Shown here piece after piece: positions 1 through 11,964 of a stretch of 64,000 nt of DNA. Within the stretch, counting starts at the first letter, position 1. Every line of letters starts with the position of its first letter. Under the pieces are notes generated by a model, which was not told the DNA's origin, searched no databases, and saw only the letters and a program-made list of their open reading frames with translations. The DNA is taken from NCBI RefSeq assembly GCF_020541265.1, contig NZ_CP045925.1:186001-250000 (forward strand), written 5' to 3'. Source of the stretch: Profftia lariciata (GTDB taxonomy: Bacteria > Pseudomonadota > Gammaproteobacteria > Enterobacterales > Enterobacteriaceae). The translations under genes and the position numbers were made by a program.

Positions 1-1121
1 ATTTATTGTAAATAATATTTTTTTAAATTATATTTAAGTTATATTTAATAGTATGATATAATTTATAGTAACTAAGAAAATAATTTAATATTAAATTTTA
101 CTTGTAATAAATTATTACTAATTTATATCTAGTAATCTAGATAAAATAATTTTAACAATTATATTATAACAATATTTATATGAAATTAATTTTTATAGAG
201 AATATTATTTTATTTAGTATAATATATTTGTGTATTTAATATATGTAGGATAGTGATTATTTTAATAATTTATATATATTTAATTAAATATTTTAATATA
301 TTATGTATTTAAAATAATAAATATATTGAATATTAATATATTTTATTTATATCTTTTATTTATTAATTATTATAGTTTCTTCATTAAGATATGTTAAAAT
401 TCATTATTTAAAATTTATTAAAATATTTTTTATTATAATATTATATAATTATATATTTTATTATTATTTACATAAATAATTTTATACTACCTAAGTAATC
501 AAATTATACATATAATATACTATACTCTAGATGTTTCATGTTATAATTATTTTATAAATATGTCTTTTAGGTACTTTTATATATACTTTCCTTAACTATT
601 AATTAAATTTTACTTAATATTACATCGGCATATTTTTAATTATTTATGTATTATATAGTGATATGTAATGCCTTAAGATCACTAAATTAATATATTAATT
701 AATCCTTATTACAATAATAATTAATATTAAATAATAAATAATTTAATAATATTTATGTAGACTCTGTGTTAATAATTGAATATAATTTGTGATATTCAGT
801 ATAATTAGTGATTACAAATATAATTATATGGAATAAAGATACAAATACATTGTTCTTTATTTTAAGTAATCAATATTTATTTTATATAAAATATTTAATA
901 TATATTAGAGTATAAACATTAATATTATTTCATTAAAAATATTTTATTTAAAAGATACAATAATCTTTATTAAGCTAATACTTAGCTTTTTAAGCAAGAA
1001 ATTATAATAAAGCAATTTATTTAAAATAACCTTATTTAACTAAATAATTATTAGTAATAATTTTACTAAATTAAGTAATACAAGCAATAAATTGCAGTAT
1101 TCTGCAACAAGGGAGATGTAT
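1..1121. other. AT-rich spacer upstream of zwf, no gene recognised
   Basis: This stretch is almost entirely A and T, has stop codons in all frames at short intervals, and shows no tRNA-like fold or recognisable protein similarity. It is probably eroded former coding DNA plus the promoter region of zwf. No promoter can be singled out because TATAAT-like strings occur everywhere at this base composition. Confidence 0.6.
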
Positions 1122-2579
1122 ATGGCTATTACATCAACAACACAAGCCTGTGATCTAGTCATTTTTGGTGTAAAAGGAGATTTAGCTCGCCGAAAATTAC
1201 TACCTTCGCTGTATCAGCTGGAAAAAGCCGGTCATATTCACTTAGAAACACGCATTATTGGTGTTGGTCGTGCTGAATGGAATAAAAATATTTTTATTAA
1301 ATTTGTTTATGAAGCATTAAAATTTTTTCTAAAAGAAAATATTAATAAACAATTATGGACAAGATTTAGTAATCGTTTAGATTTTTGTAATCTTGATGTT
1401 AACGATACTCAAAACTTTAAAGATCTAGCTAAAATTATAAATCAGAAAAAAAATATTAATATTAATTATTTAGCGATGCCACCAAGTACTTTTGGTACTA
1501 TATGTCAAGGTTTGGATGCATCAGGATTAAATAAAAAACCAAGCTGTATTGTCATAGAAAAACCTCTTGGTACTAATTTAGAATCTTCAAGAGTTATAAA
1601 TAATCAAGTAGCTAAATTTTTTGATGAATCGCAAATTTATCGTATTGATCATTACCTAGGTAAAGAAACAATTCTTAACTTATTAGCATTACGATTTGCT
1701 AATTCATTATTTATTAATAATTGGGATAATAGTATTATTGATCATGTACAAATTATTGTAGCAGAAGAAGTAGGCATTGAAGGTCGTTGGGGATACTTCG
1801 ATGAAATAGGTCAGATGCGCGATATGATTCAAAATCATTTATTACAAATTCTTACTATTATTGCTATGTCACCACCTATGAATCTTTCAGCTGATTGTAT
1901 TCGTGACGAAAAAGTTAAAGTATTACGTTCTTTGCGTTGTATTGATCGTACTCAAGCACGTAATTATACAGTACGTGGTCAGTACACTGCAGGAATTGTA
2001 CAAGGCATAAAGGTTCCTGGCTATCTAGAAGAAAAAGGTGCTAACAAAATTAGTAATACAGAAACCTTTGTTTCTGTACGTGTAGATATTGATAATTGGC
2101 GCTGGACTGGTGTTCCTTTTTATTTGCATACCGGTAAACGTTTACCATGTAAATACTCTGAAATAGTTATTTATTTTAAGAATACTAAATTTAATCTATT
2201 CCGTAATATTTATAATATTTTGCCACAAAATAAACTCACTATTCGTTTACATTCTAATGAAGGGATTCAAATTGACCTTGTAAATAAAGTACCTGGTTTA
2301 GATCATGATTATTGTCTTAAATCAACAGCATTAGATCTTAAATTTTCAGAGACTTTTGATCAAGAATATCTAGCTGATGCATATGAGCGTTTATTGTTAG
2401 AGATTATGCGTGGTATTCAAGCCTTATTTGTTCGTCGTGATGAAGTGGAAGAAGCTTGGAAATGGGTGGATGCTATTATAGAATCTTGGTCCTATAATCA
2501 TGAATCCCCTAAATTATATCAAGCTGGTACTTGGGGTCCATATACATCTATTGAAATGGCTATGCATCACATGCGTTAG
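1122..2579 (+). CDS. zwf: glucose-6-phosphate 1-dehydrogenase
   Basis: This enzyme oxidises glucose 6-phosphate to 6-phosphogluconolactone with NADP and opens the oxidative pentose phosphate pathway in the cytoplasm. The N-terminal Rossmann region begins DLVIFGVKGDLARRK, and the substrate/catalytic motif RIDHYLGKE is intact. The protein aligns end to end with E. coli Zwf. The frame is open from a TTG at 1092, but the ATG at 1122 fits better: it gives MAITSTTQACDLVIFG, matching the family N-terminus, and has a GGGAG ribosome site at 1111-1115. The product is then 485 residues, a few shorter than the usual 491 because the C-terminal tail after GTWGPYTSIEMA is trimmed. The next gene, pgl, encodes the following step of the pathway, so the two form a functional pair although about 100 nt separate them. 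Confidence 0.97.
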   Translation: MAITSTTQACDLVIFGVKGDLARRKLLPSLYQLEKAGHIHLETRIIGVGRAEWNKNIFIKFVYEALKFFLKENINKQLWTRFSNRLDFCNLDVNDTQNFKDLAKIINQKKNININYLAMPPSTFGTICQGLDASGLNKKPSCIVIEKPLGTNLESSRVINNQVAKFFDESQIYRIDHYLGKETILNLLALRFANSLFINNWDNSIIDHVQIIVAEEVGIEGRWGYFDEIGQMRDMIQNHLLQILTIIAMSPPMNLSADCIRDEKVKVLRSLRCIDRTQARNYTVRGQYTAGIVQGIKVPGYLEEKGANKISNTETFVSVRVDIDNWRWTGVPFYLHTGKRLPCKYSEIVIYFKNTKFNLFRNIYNILPQNKLTIRLHSNEGIQIDLVNKVPGLDHDYCLKSTALDLKFSETFDQEYLADAYERLLLEIMRGIQALFVRRDEVEEAWKWVDAIIESWSYNHESPKLYQAGTWGPYTSIEMAMHHMR

Positions 2580-2680
2580 TAATCAATATATTTTAGGTCA
2601 ACTAATGATTTAGTATAATATATGAAAAGTAAATTAATATTGTGATATGATAATAAATATTTTAAAAGGGTATATATGTA

Positions 2681-3376
2681 ATGGTATTTTTTAAAAATTT
2701 TCCTAATACACAAGTTATGAATGAATATTGTGTAGAAAAAATTGCTATAGCTCTTACTTATAGTATTAACACTAAAGGACAGGCTAGTTTAATAGTTTCA
2801 GGAGGTAAAACTCCTTTAAGACTCTTTAAAGCTTTAACACAGAAAGATATTGCTTGGTCTAAAGTGGTTATAACTTTAGCTGATGAACGTTGGGTTGATA
2901 CAACAGATAATTGTAGTAATGAATACTTAGTACGTAAATATTTGTTAAAGGATTATGCAGTAAATGCAATGTTTATTAGTTTAAAAAATAATTATGCTAC
3001 TCCCTTTGCTGGAGCTATACATATAGAACATCAGCTAAAAATTATCAAACGTCCGTTTGATGTGGTTATATTAGGAATGGGTGAAGATGGCCATACTGCG
3101 TCTCTTTTCCCTAAGGCAGATAATTTAGATCAAGCTTTAGCAATGGATTCCGGTCGAGTATGTATGGGAATAAAACCATTAACTGCTAATTTAGATCGCA
3201 TTACCTTGACACTACCAACCTTATTGAATAGCTATTGTATTTATTTGTATATCATAGGAAATAAAAAATATGATGTATATCAGCGCGCTATACAGGGTAG
3301 CAATATATACGAAATGCCAATTCGTGCTATATTAAATCAAGTACAAACACCAGTTAATGTATGTTATACTAGATAA
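2681..3376 (+). CDS. pgl: 6-phosphogluconolactonase, DevB/SOL type
   Basis: The product hydrolyses 6-phosphogluconolactone to 6-phosphogluconate, directly after Zwf. The 231-residue protein belongs to the DevB/SOL family related to glucosamine-6-phosphate isomerase, shown by SGGKTPLRLFKAL near residue 40, ADERWV near 75 and GMGEDGHTASLFP near 135. It is not the longer beta-propeller lactonase (YbhE type, about 331 residues) that E. coli uses. The ATG at 2681 follows an AAAAGGG ribosome site at 2664-2670; an upstream ATG at 2676 is immediately followed by a stop. Adjacency to zwf is known in other gammaproteobacteria such as Vibrio, so this may be an ancestral arrangement. No gnd follows in the window. 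Confidence 0.93.
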   Translation: MVFFKNFPNTQVMNEYCVEKIAIALTYSINTKGQASLIVSGGKTPLRLFKALTQKDIAWSKVVITLADERWVDTTDNCSNEYLVRKYLLKDYAVNAMFISLKNNYATPFAGAIHIEHQLKIIKRPFDVVILGMGEDGHTASLFPKADNLDQALAMDSGRVCMGIKPLTANLDRITLTLPTLLNSYCIYLYIIGNKKYDVYQRAIQGSNIYEMPIRAILNQVQTPVNVCYTR

Positions 3377-5664
3377 AATAATACAAACATTATATTATTC
3401 TTGAATAATAGAGTGTACATGATTTAATGTATATACTGTTGCAGTATTATATAATAATAAATTCTTTTTAAGCATATAGATATGGTTATAAGTATTTTCT
3501 TTGTAAGAATAATTATTATGATAACGCATATTAAGTATTATATATATTAAATATAGAAGTATAATACACTTATTAATTAATATATTATTTTTACTTAAAT
3601 ACGAAACTTATCTGTAAAATACTTTAACTAAATTACTACATTAAAAACTTGAATCCGATGGATTTTAAATATAATTAGTTAGTACTGATATTTTATAATA
3701 GTAAATACTTTATATATATAATATTTAACAACCTATATAATAGGTACCTGTATTTATTTTAATAATAACTAATATACTTATTAGATTTAATTTAGGTTGT
3801 ATATAGTTAATAGATATCTTAATGATAATTATTTATTGCATAGTCAATTAATATAACTTTTTAAGTTATTGATATTCATTAATAATATTCGTCAAGAATA
3901 CTGATATGGTATGTTTATAATTAAATAACAAATATATTATTATTTTATATAAGATGGTTTAACTAATTATATTATCTTGTTTAATTTATAGTATATGTGA
4001 TATTACTAATTACTCAAATTTATTGGTATTACTGGTTTTACTAGTAATATAATTCTATTACATAAGAATAATTATATAAAATACGTTAGCAAAATATCTT
4101 ATCTATTAGATATACATTATACACACATAATATTATGGTAGACTATTACAAATATATAATATATATTGTATATGATAAAAACTTTTTTATTTAATAAAAA
4201 TTTACAGTAAGATAACAAATATAATTTCATTCAATAATTTAGATTGGCAATCTATATATTATAATCGTAATATTCTTAATATATTTGATATACTAAATAT
4301 ATTTATTACATATTAATCTATTTTTAGTATATAATTTGTTAGTTACAAACTAATAATTATGAAATTAATCAAATATAGACTGCAAATAAATATTATTTAA
4401 AATAGTATAAAATATATTATTATTTTATTAATATAAATTAATATGTTGTTAAATAAAAATCATAATATGATACATAAAATATATTAGATATTACTCATTA
4501 TAATCTAATACTCGTAATTAATCATTTATTAATATAATAGCGTATTTTATTTAAATTTTTTATGCTTTAGTTATTAATTTGACTGTATTAGTTTTATATA
4601 AAATAGTTAAAATTATTTATAAGTATTGATATTCTATTTATTGTTGTTTATATTATATTTTTTTAATTTAATAGAAATATAATTAATTATTATATATTAA
4701 TATGAAAATTATTAATGTCTAAACATATATTATTTATATAAACTTATGTTTTTTACATTATTTTTGTAAAAATTAAAGTCATGTATAACATTTAATATTT
4801 TATTAAAAATAATTTTTTTAATAAAATACTATATAATATAGAAAGTATGGTATATCGCGTTTATACTATACATATAAATAAATTTATTGCATATTATTTT
4901 AATAATAATATAAAACATAATACTTAAGATATTCAACTGAATAGTATAATTATTTATTATGAGATATTTACAATGTAATACACATCTTCTTATAGTTCTT
5001 ATATAAGAACATTTAAAATTTATTATATTATAATAATATTAATAATCTAAAAATTTTTTTATATTATGATATTAATAATTATTAGTATCATAATATTTTT
5101 AATATAAAATTTATTATTATAATAATAAATATAGGTTTGTATAAATAATAATTCAATCATTATTTATGTATTTTATGTTTTGTTATTTATTGCATAAATC
5201 TAAAAATTCATTTTTATACAACTAATTATAAAGTATAATTAATAACTTTTTTATTTTTTATAGCACCTAAATTGCTTAATGCAAAAATCTTAATATTTAT
5301 TTTATATGAAATTATCTTGATATTCTTACTATCTATAAAGATTGATAATTATGTTAATTTTTATATTTATATATAATTATTCGATAAACATATATAAAAA
5401 ATGCTGATCATCTAAAAATAATGATAATTTAATAAAATTATATATAAAAATATTGTAATCGAAAGTTTTTATAAGATACGTTATTTATAATATTTTTTAT
5501 AAAAAATATTTTTAAGCACAAATTTATTTTCTAGTGTATAAAGTATTAATGCTTAGATAATAAAAATAAATTTTATATAAAATGATTTAATCATATTAAA
5601 TATTATGTCTATATTTAGTATTATAAATTATAAATAATTAATTTTATTAAGGTAAAATAATATA
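3377..5664. other. 2.3-kb AT-rich spacer between pgl and metK, no gene recognised
   Basis: No open frame of useful length, tRNA or recognisable protein remnant could be read on either strand. The length is that of two average genes, so decayed genes are the likely origin, but nothing is identifiable by eye. Confidence 0.55.
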
Positions 5665-6810
5665 ATGGCTAAATATCTTTTTACTTCTGAATCAGTATCT
5701 GAAGGACATCCTGATAAAATTGCTGATCAAATTTCTGATACTGTACTTGATGCAATTTTAGAACAGGATCCTAAAGCACGCGTAGCTTGTGAAACTTACG
5801 TTAAAACCGGTATGGTGCTTGTAGGTGGTGAAATTACTACTACTGCATGGGTAGATATTGAAGATCTAACTCGCAAAACAATTACTGAAATTGGTTATGT
5901 CAGTTCTGAAATGGGTTTTGATGCTCATTCATGTGCTGTATTAAGTGCTATCGGAAAACAGTCTCTAGATATAAGCCAGGGAATTAATAAAATTTATCCT
6001 TTAGAACAAGGAGCTGGAGATCAAGGAGTAGTATTTGGTTATGCAACCAATGAAACTGAAACATTCATGCCTGCACCAATAACATATGCTCATCGTTTAA
6101 TGGAACGTCAAGCTCAAGTACGTAAAAATGGTACATTACCATGGTTGTTTCCAGATGCTAAAAGTCAGGTTACTTTTCTATATGAAGATGGTAAGATTGT
6201 TGGTATCGATGCAGTTGTTTTTTCTACTCAGCATGCCAATGATATTAGTCTATCAATATTACAAGAAGCAGTAATGGAGGAAATTATTAAACCAATATTA
6301 CCAGTAAAATGGTTATCTTATAATACTAAATACTTTATTAATCCAACTGGACGTTTTGTTATAGGGGGTCCAATGGGTGACTGTGGTCTAACTGGTCGTA
6401 AAATTATTGTTGATACTTATGGAGGATCAGCTCGTCATGGTGGTGGAGCATTTTCTGGTAAAGATCCTTCAAAAATTGATCGTTCAGCCACTTATGCAGC
6501 GCGTTATGTTGCAAAAAATATTGTTGCTGCTGGTTTAGCAGATCGTTGTGAAATTCAAATATCTTATGCTATAGGAATTGCTGAACCAACCTCAATTATG
6601 ATTGAAACATTTGGTACTGAAAAAATATCTATAGATAAGTTAATGTTATTAGTACATAAATTTTTTGATTTACGTCCATATGGAATTATTAAGATGCTAG
6701 ATTTAATTCAACCTATTTATCGTCAGACAGCAACCTATGGTCACTTTGGTCGTGAAAAGTTTTCATGGGAAAAAATTGATAAATCCTTACTACTACGTGA
6801 AGAATTTTAA
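5665..6810 (+). CDS. metK: S-adenosylmethionine synthetase
   Basis: MetK makes S-adenosylmethionine from methionine and ATP, with release of phosphate and pyrophosphate. The 381-residue protein matches E. coli MetK (384) throughout, including the start MAKYLFTSESVSEGHPDK with its ATP-contacting His, GAGDQGVVFGYA near residue 115, and the glycine-rich GGGAFSGKDPSKIDRSA near 260. The start is fixed by the N-terminal alignment; an AAGG precedes it at 5650-5653. It stands alone between two gaps of more than 2 kb. SAM is needed for rRNA and tRNA methylation, which explains retention in a reduced genome. Confidence 0.98.
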   Translation: MAKYLFTSESVSEGHPDKIADQISDTVLDAILEQDPKARVACETYVKTGMVLVGGEITTTAWVDIEDLTRKTITEIGYVSSEMGFDAHSCAVLSAIGKQSLDISQGINKIYPLEQGAGDQGVVFGYATNETETFMPAPITYAHRLMERQAQVRKNGTLPWLFPDAKSQVTFLYEDGKIVGIDAVVFSTQHANDISLSILQEAVMEEIIKPILPVKWLSYNTKYFINPTGRFVIGGPMGDCGLTGRKIIVDTYGGSARHGGGAFSGKDPSKIDRSATYAARYVAKNIVAAGLADRCEIQISYAIGIAEPTSIMIETFGTEKISIDKLMLLVHKFFDLRPYGIIKMLDLIQPIYRQTATYGHFGREKFSWEKIDKSLLLREEF

Positions 6811-9800
6811 TTAATTTTTTTAGATTATAAATTACTTAATATTAAGTATTAATAATATAAAGGAAATGTTATAATATATTATTAATAATTTAATATTATA
6901 TAATTGTCATGAATATTAAATAATACTAATAAATATTTATTATAATATTTTATATTTATTTGAAATAAATATCTTACTCATACAATAATAAGCTAATAAA
7001 TTATAAAATTTTCTTTAAAAGAAGATTATGTTTATCATAATAGTATGTATATATACTTAATATATTATATTGATTATTAAATTATTAATAAATAAAATAG
7101 GAAATTACTATATTAGTAATAGTGTATTAAATATATTTCATGTTATAAATAAATTACTATTAATATTTTTAAATATTTTATAAAAATTTTTTTGATACTT
7201 TAAAATATAATTAAATACTAAATTAATACAATTTATATTTAATAATTTATTCAATAATTTAATTATTTTGTAATAAAAAATTTTATTTGATTCAATCAAT
7301 CATATATTAATCACGTAATACATTAATTTTAATATTAAAATATACAATACTATTATCAATAAATTTTTATATTCTAAAAATAAAACAGTAACATTATGCT
7401 TACTTCATATATTTATTGTTTATATAAATATTAAAAATAAATATGAAATACTAACAATAAAATTTAAATATATATAATATTGATCGTATATTTAAATTAT
7501 TATAATAATAATATGATAAATATATTTCAAACAATTATAAAATATTAATCTATATTAGATTCTTAAAAATTAAAAATATTTTTATATGATAATTATTGAT
7601 TCAATTTTATTAAAAATAATTATTATTGTAATATCAGAAACTAAATAATATTATTTAACAGCTTACTTAACTGACAATAATTAGTAATTATTAATTATAA
7701 TAAACTATTATAGTTAATATTCATATATTTTAAAAAAGTGAAATATTATTATTTAGTATGCTTAATAAAATTTATCTTTTAATAAGATGTTTCATTATTT
7801 ACAATAATGTGATTATATTATTATGTAAATATTATTTAATAATATTATTAAATAATATACATAAAATTGTATAACATCACAAAAAATAATATTTAAATTT
7901 TTTATTTAAATAAAGATTATGTTTTTAAGAAATAATTAAATATATTTTTTTTTAATAGTTTTATATTGCTATTTATATATTAAGATATATAATAAATATA
8001 CTATATAAAAATTATTATAACTATATATATTTTATAGTGTTATATATACTTAATATTATAGTATCTTTTCTAAAAAATAATAATTAGGTAATTATATCTA
8101 TTTATTATTTTTTATAATCTATTATGTATTCAATATTAATTGTCTATTTTTATTCTATATTTTATATGTAAATAAGTAATTAAATTTATTTTTTATTTAA
8201 TATATTGATTAAGTACTAACTAATTACTTCATTATTATTTATCAAGTAATATGGTCATATATTTTAATATTTATAAATAATTCATAATAACACTCAATTA
8301 ATATTTACTTTGAATGGTACTAAAAATTATTTTTGATATTTTTTGTATTTGTTTTAATCTTAATAACATTACCAATAAAAGTAACTATGCTTAATAATTT
8401 ATATATAATAAATATTTTGATATAATTAACACTTGTAGTTTTAATAAGATAATAAATATATTGTAGTATAATTACTTAATTTAATGCGATATTATAGTGA
8501 TAGTCATATATTGTAAATACTATATTAACTTGGAATACAATTAATTATAACATAAATATAATGCAATATTTAAATATTATATTATTTAATATGTTTTATT
8601 TAAAATATATATACTATTAAACCTACTTAAGTTATCAATTATGATAATTTAAGTAGGTTTAATAGTATTAGACATTATACATATATTATACAATAATAAA
8701 TTTTGTTATTTTTTATATTATCTTATATTTATTTTTTCTTTTACGTAGAACATATGTAATAAAGTAATATATTTTTCTATTCAAGTATTTTATTTAATTA
8801 TTGATAATAATATAATATATATTTATATATACAATATTACATAAATATATCATATATTTATGTTAATTTATATTTATAAAATATACTAAGATATTAATGA
8901 AAATACTTTTTGATAAAAAAATTTTATTTTTTAGTTATATGCATAAAATATTTTTTATAAACCTAAAATCTTATATATTTAGTAATATATCATTTATCAT
9001 AATACAAGTTAAATAAATATCAATAAGAACTAAATATGTAGGTTGATATTTAAGGTATTAACATTAGTATAATTTAAGATAAAAAATTTAAAATAAATTA
9101 TTTAAATAATTATTAATATGTTTGGTTGTATATATAAAATAATTTATTACATTTAAAAGTAATATTATCTTACAAAATATTATATATCATAAAATAAATA
9201 TTACCGTATCTTAAATATTATATGACATCTTATAAAGATGTATTACTTTATAAGATTAGTGTATTGATTACATTTAATTATTTAATTTTTTATAATAATA
9301 TTTTGATGTAATATATTTAAAATATTTAAAGTTATTAGACAAGTAAAACATTATTTGTTTATTATAATAAATACTTCTATAAATATTATATATAAAAAAT
9401 ATTTAATTTATTGATACAAATATAAATATATTATTTATATAAATACTTTATTTTATTAGAAATAATGTATTAAATATTGCATGTCTATTATTACATCTAT
9501 TAATATTAATATAAGAATATTAATTTTTTAGTAATTGATAAGTTTTTAAATTATACTAAATAGTTATAAATATATAAATATAATTTTATTATTTATAATA
9601 AACATACTATTTTATAAAATAATATGATCTTAATAAAATTAAGATATATTTATTAATTCATATATAATAATATATTATTATATAATATGTAATTTGTAAA
9701 AATTATAAAATTTTGTAAAAATATTTCATATATTTTTTTAAAAAAATAGACATAATATTGATTTATTAAACTTACACACATATTATGACTATTTTAAGTA

Positions 9801-10603
9801 ACTAAAATTGTTTATTAATATTTTAAATACATTATAATTTTTATTATACGAATAAGTAATTATTTCTTAAAATTTTTTTATAACAATAATATTATGATGA
9901 ATATGAAAATATTTACTGCTCACAATTATATTGATTATCAATATAGTACCATAATAAAAATATTATTTAATAAATGTAATTTTTTTATAAAAAATCAATA
10001 AATATTGCAACTAAATATCATTTTTTCAAACAATACATTTTAAGTATTTTATGCTATGTATTGTCTATAAATATTAGTTTGAACATTATGATAACTAATA
10101 TATTTATTTTTAAAGATAACAATATATATTGCTTTATATGAATAATATTATTATATAACATATATAATGTATCATATCTTGATATGATCAAGATAATAAT
10201 CTTCAATAAAAATAAAACATTAAACAATTCTTTATTAATATACATAAATAATATGTTCTAATAATAAAAATTGTGATTAATGAACATGCAATATAAAATG
10301 TAATTTTATTATGTGTAATAAGATATATAAATAGTAATCATTAATTATAAAAAATGTATTCATTAATACACACTATTCATTTAAGTAGTAATATTTATTA
10401 ATTACTAATTTTTTACCTAAAATATAAGAACTTATAATATTTTAATATATTATTATAGAAATAAAATTTTTAATAAAAATGCTTAATTACAAGGTATTTA
10501 CTGAATATTTATATCATAATATAATAAACAATGATGCATAATCATTGTATTAAAATAATGAATTTCATACAGTCAGCTATAATATGAATATTAAGGTTTA
10601 TTT
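6811..10603. other. 3.8-kb AT-rich spacer between metK and kdsA
   Basis: This is the longest gene-free stretch of the window. A short minus-strand frame at 10054-10245 has low-complexity composition and no recognisable similarity, so it is not called. The only clear structure is the long hairpin at 8611-8668, listed separately. A weaker inverted repeat lies at 9229-9254 (9-bp arms). In E. coli the genes upstream of kdsA include prfA and prmC, but no remnant of them is legible here. Confidence 0.55.
8611..8668. repeat. 27-bp inverted repeat with 4-nt loop
   Basis: The left arm (8611-8637) and right arm (8642-8668) are complementary over 27 positions with a single G-T pair and a 4-base loop (ATTA). 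The core of each arm is AACCTACTTAA and its complement. It could fold into a long stem in RNA or a cruciform in DNA. No T-run follows the arms, so a classical terminator is not clearly supported. No transposase or target-site duplication is seen. Confidence 0.85.
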
Positions 10604-11458
10604 ATGAAGCATAAAATTGTTAATATTGGTGACATTCAAGTTGCCAATAATCTACCATTTGTTCTGTTTGGTGGTATGAATGTATTAGAGTCACGTGATG
10701 TAGCAATGCGTATTTGTGAACATTATGTTAATATAACGCAAAAACTTGCAATACCTTACGTTTTTAAAGCTTCTTTTGATAAAGCTAATCGTACTTCAAT
10801 ACATTCCTACCGTGGTCCAGGTCTCGAAAAAGGTATATCTATTCTTCAAGAAATTAAACAGGTTTTTGGTGTGAAAACTCTTACTGATGTACACACTACA
10901 GAACAAGTACAATATGTAGCGAATGTAGTTGATATAATACAGTTGCCAGCATTTTTAGCACGTCAAACAGATTTAATTGAAACCATGGCGAAAACTAATA
11001 TTGTGATTAACGTAAAAAAACCACAATTTTTAAGCCCAAGTCAAATGGGTAATATAGTTGATAAATTTCAAAATTACGGTAATAATAAAATTATTTTATG
11101 TGAACGTGGCGTTAATTTTGGTTACGATAATCTAGTTGTTGATATGTTAGGTTTTGGTGTAATGAAAAGTGTATCAAAGGGTAACCCAATTATTTTTGAT
11201 GTTACTCATTCTTTACAGTGCCGGGATCCTTTTGAGATTACATCTAATGGTCGTCGAGTACAATTAATAGAACTAGCTCGTTCAGGTATTGCAGTAGGTT
11301 TAGCAGGACTATTTATTGAATCTCATCCAGATCCTATAAAAGCACTATGTGATGGTCCATCAGCGTTACCTATTAATAAATTAGAACCATTTTTAGTTCA
11401 AATAAAAGCGATTGATGATTTAGTAAAAAGTTTTCCAGAATTAAATACCTCGTGTTAG
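10604..11458 (+). CDS. kdsA: 2-dehydro-3-deoxyphosphooctonate aldolase (Kdo-8-phosphate synthase)
   Basis: KdsA condenses phosphoenolpyruvate with arabinose 5-phosphate to Kdo 8-phosphate, the precursor of the Kdo sugars of the LPS inner core. The length of 284 residues equals E. coli KdsA and the alignment is collinear, with FGGMNVLESRD, PYVFKASFDKANR, SYRGPGLEKG, NVKKPQF, DVTHSLQCRDPF and IESHPDP all present. AAGG at 10593-10596 precedes the ATG. Arabinose 5-phosphate would come from KdsD, encoded at 57.2-58.2 kb. The usual upstream neighbours are gone; the lap locus lies about 0.5 kb downstream on the opposite strand. Confidence 0.98.
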   Translation: MKHKIVNIGDIQVANNLPFVLFGGMNVLESRDVAMRICEHYVNITQKLAIPYVFKASFDKANRTSIHSYRGPGLEKGISILQEIKQVFGVKTLTDVHTTEQVQYVANVVDIIQLPAFLARQTDLIETMAKTNIVINVKKPQFLSPSQMGNIVDKFQNYGNNKIILCERGVNFGYDNLVVDMLGFGVMKSVSKGNPIIFDVTHSLQCRDPFEITSNGRRVQLIELARSGIAVGLAGLFIESHPDPIKALCDGPSALPINKLEPFLVQIKAIDDLVKSFPELNTSC

Positions 11459-11964
11459 TAAGTAATAATATTAGTAGTCTAATAATATTATTTGTATACA
11501 CTATATATTATTACATTTAAGACTAAGTGTTATAAAACATTATAGTTTCTTTATGGTAAGTATAATTAATATATTTACATATTATTGTAAAAGTATTTTT
11601 AAAAAATAATGTAGTATTTTGATATATAAATTTTTTAACATAATTTTATTATCAATTAACATATTTATCATTAAAGAATGTTAGCTTGATAACTACAAAA
11701 TAGTTTTTATAAATTTTGCAATTATTGTATTTTTAAGTATAATAAAATTATTTTATATTCATACTAGTATTATATGTATATGTAAGTATAATAATAACTT
11801 TACAATAAGTTTATTTTCTAAATAATTATTATTTTTATACAAAATGTTACATAATTTTAATAAATATTATAAATAATTTAATTTTTAAAAAATATATACT
11901 TTTATAAAAGACTCTATTAAACATAATAGTCATTAAATACATTGAAACAATTACTATTTATTAA

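Noticed and set aside
10054..10245. 63-codon minus-strand open frame
   Set aside because: It consists almost only of Ile, Leu, Asn, Tyr and Lys codons typical of AT-rich noise, has no ribosome site and no recognisable similarity.
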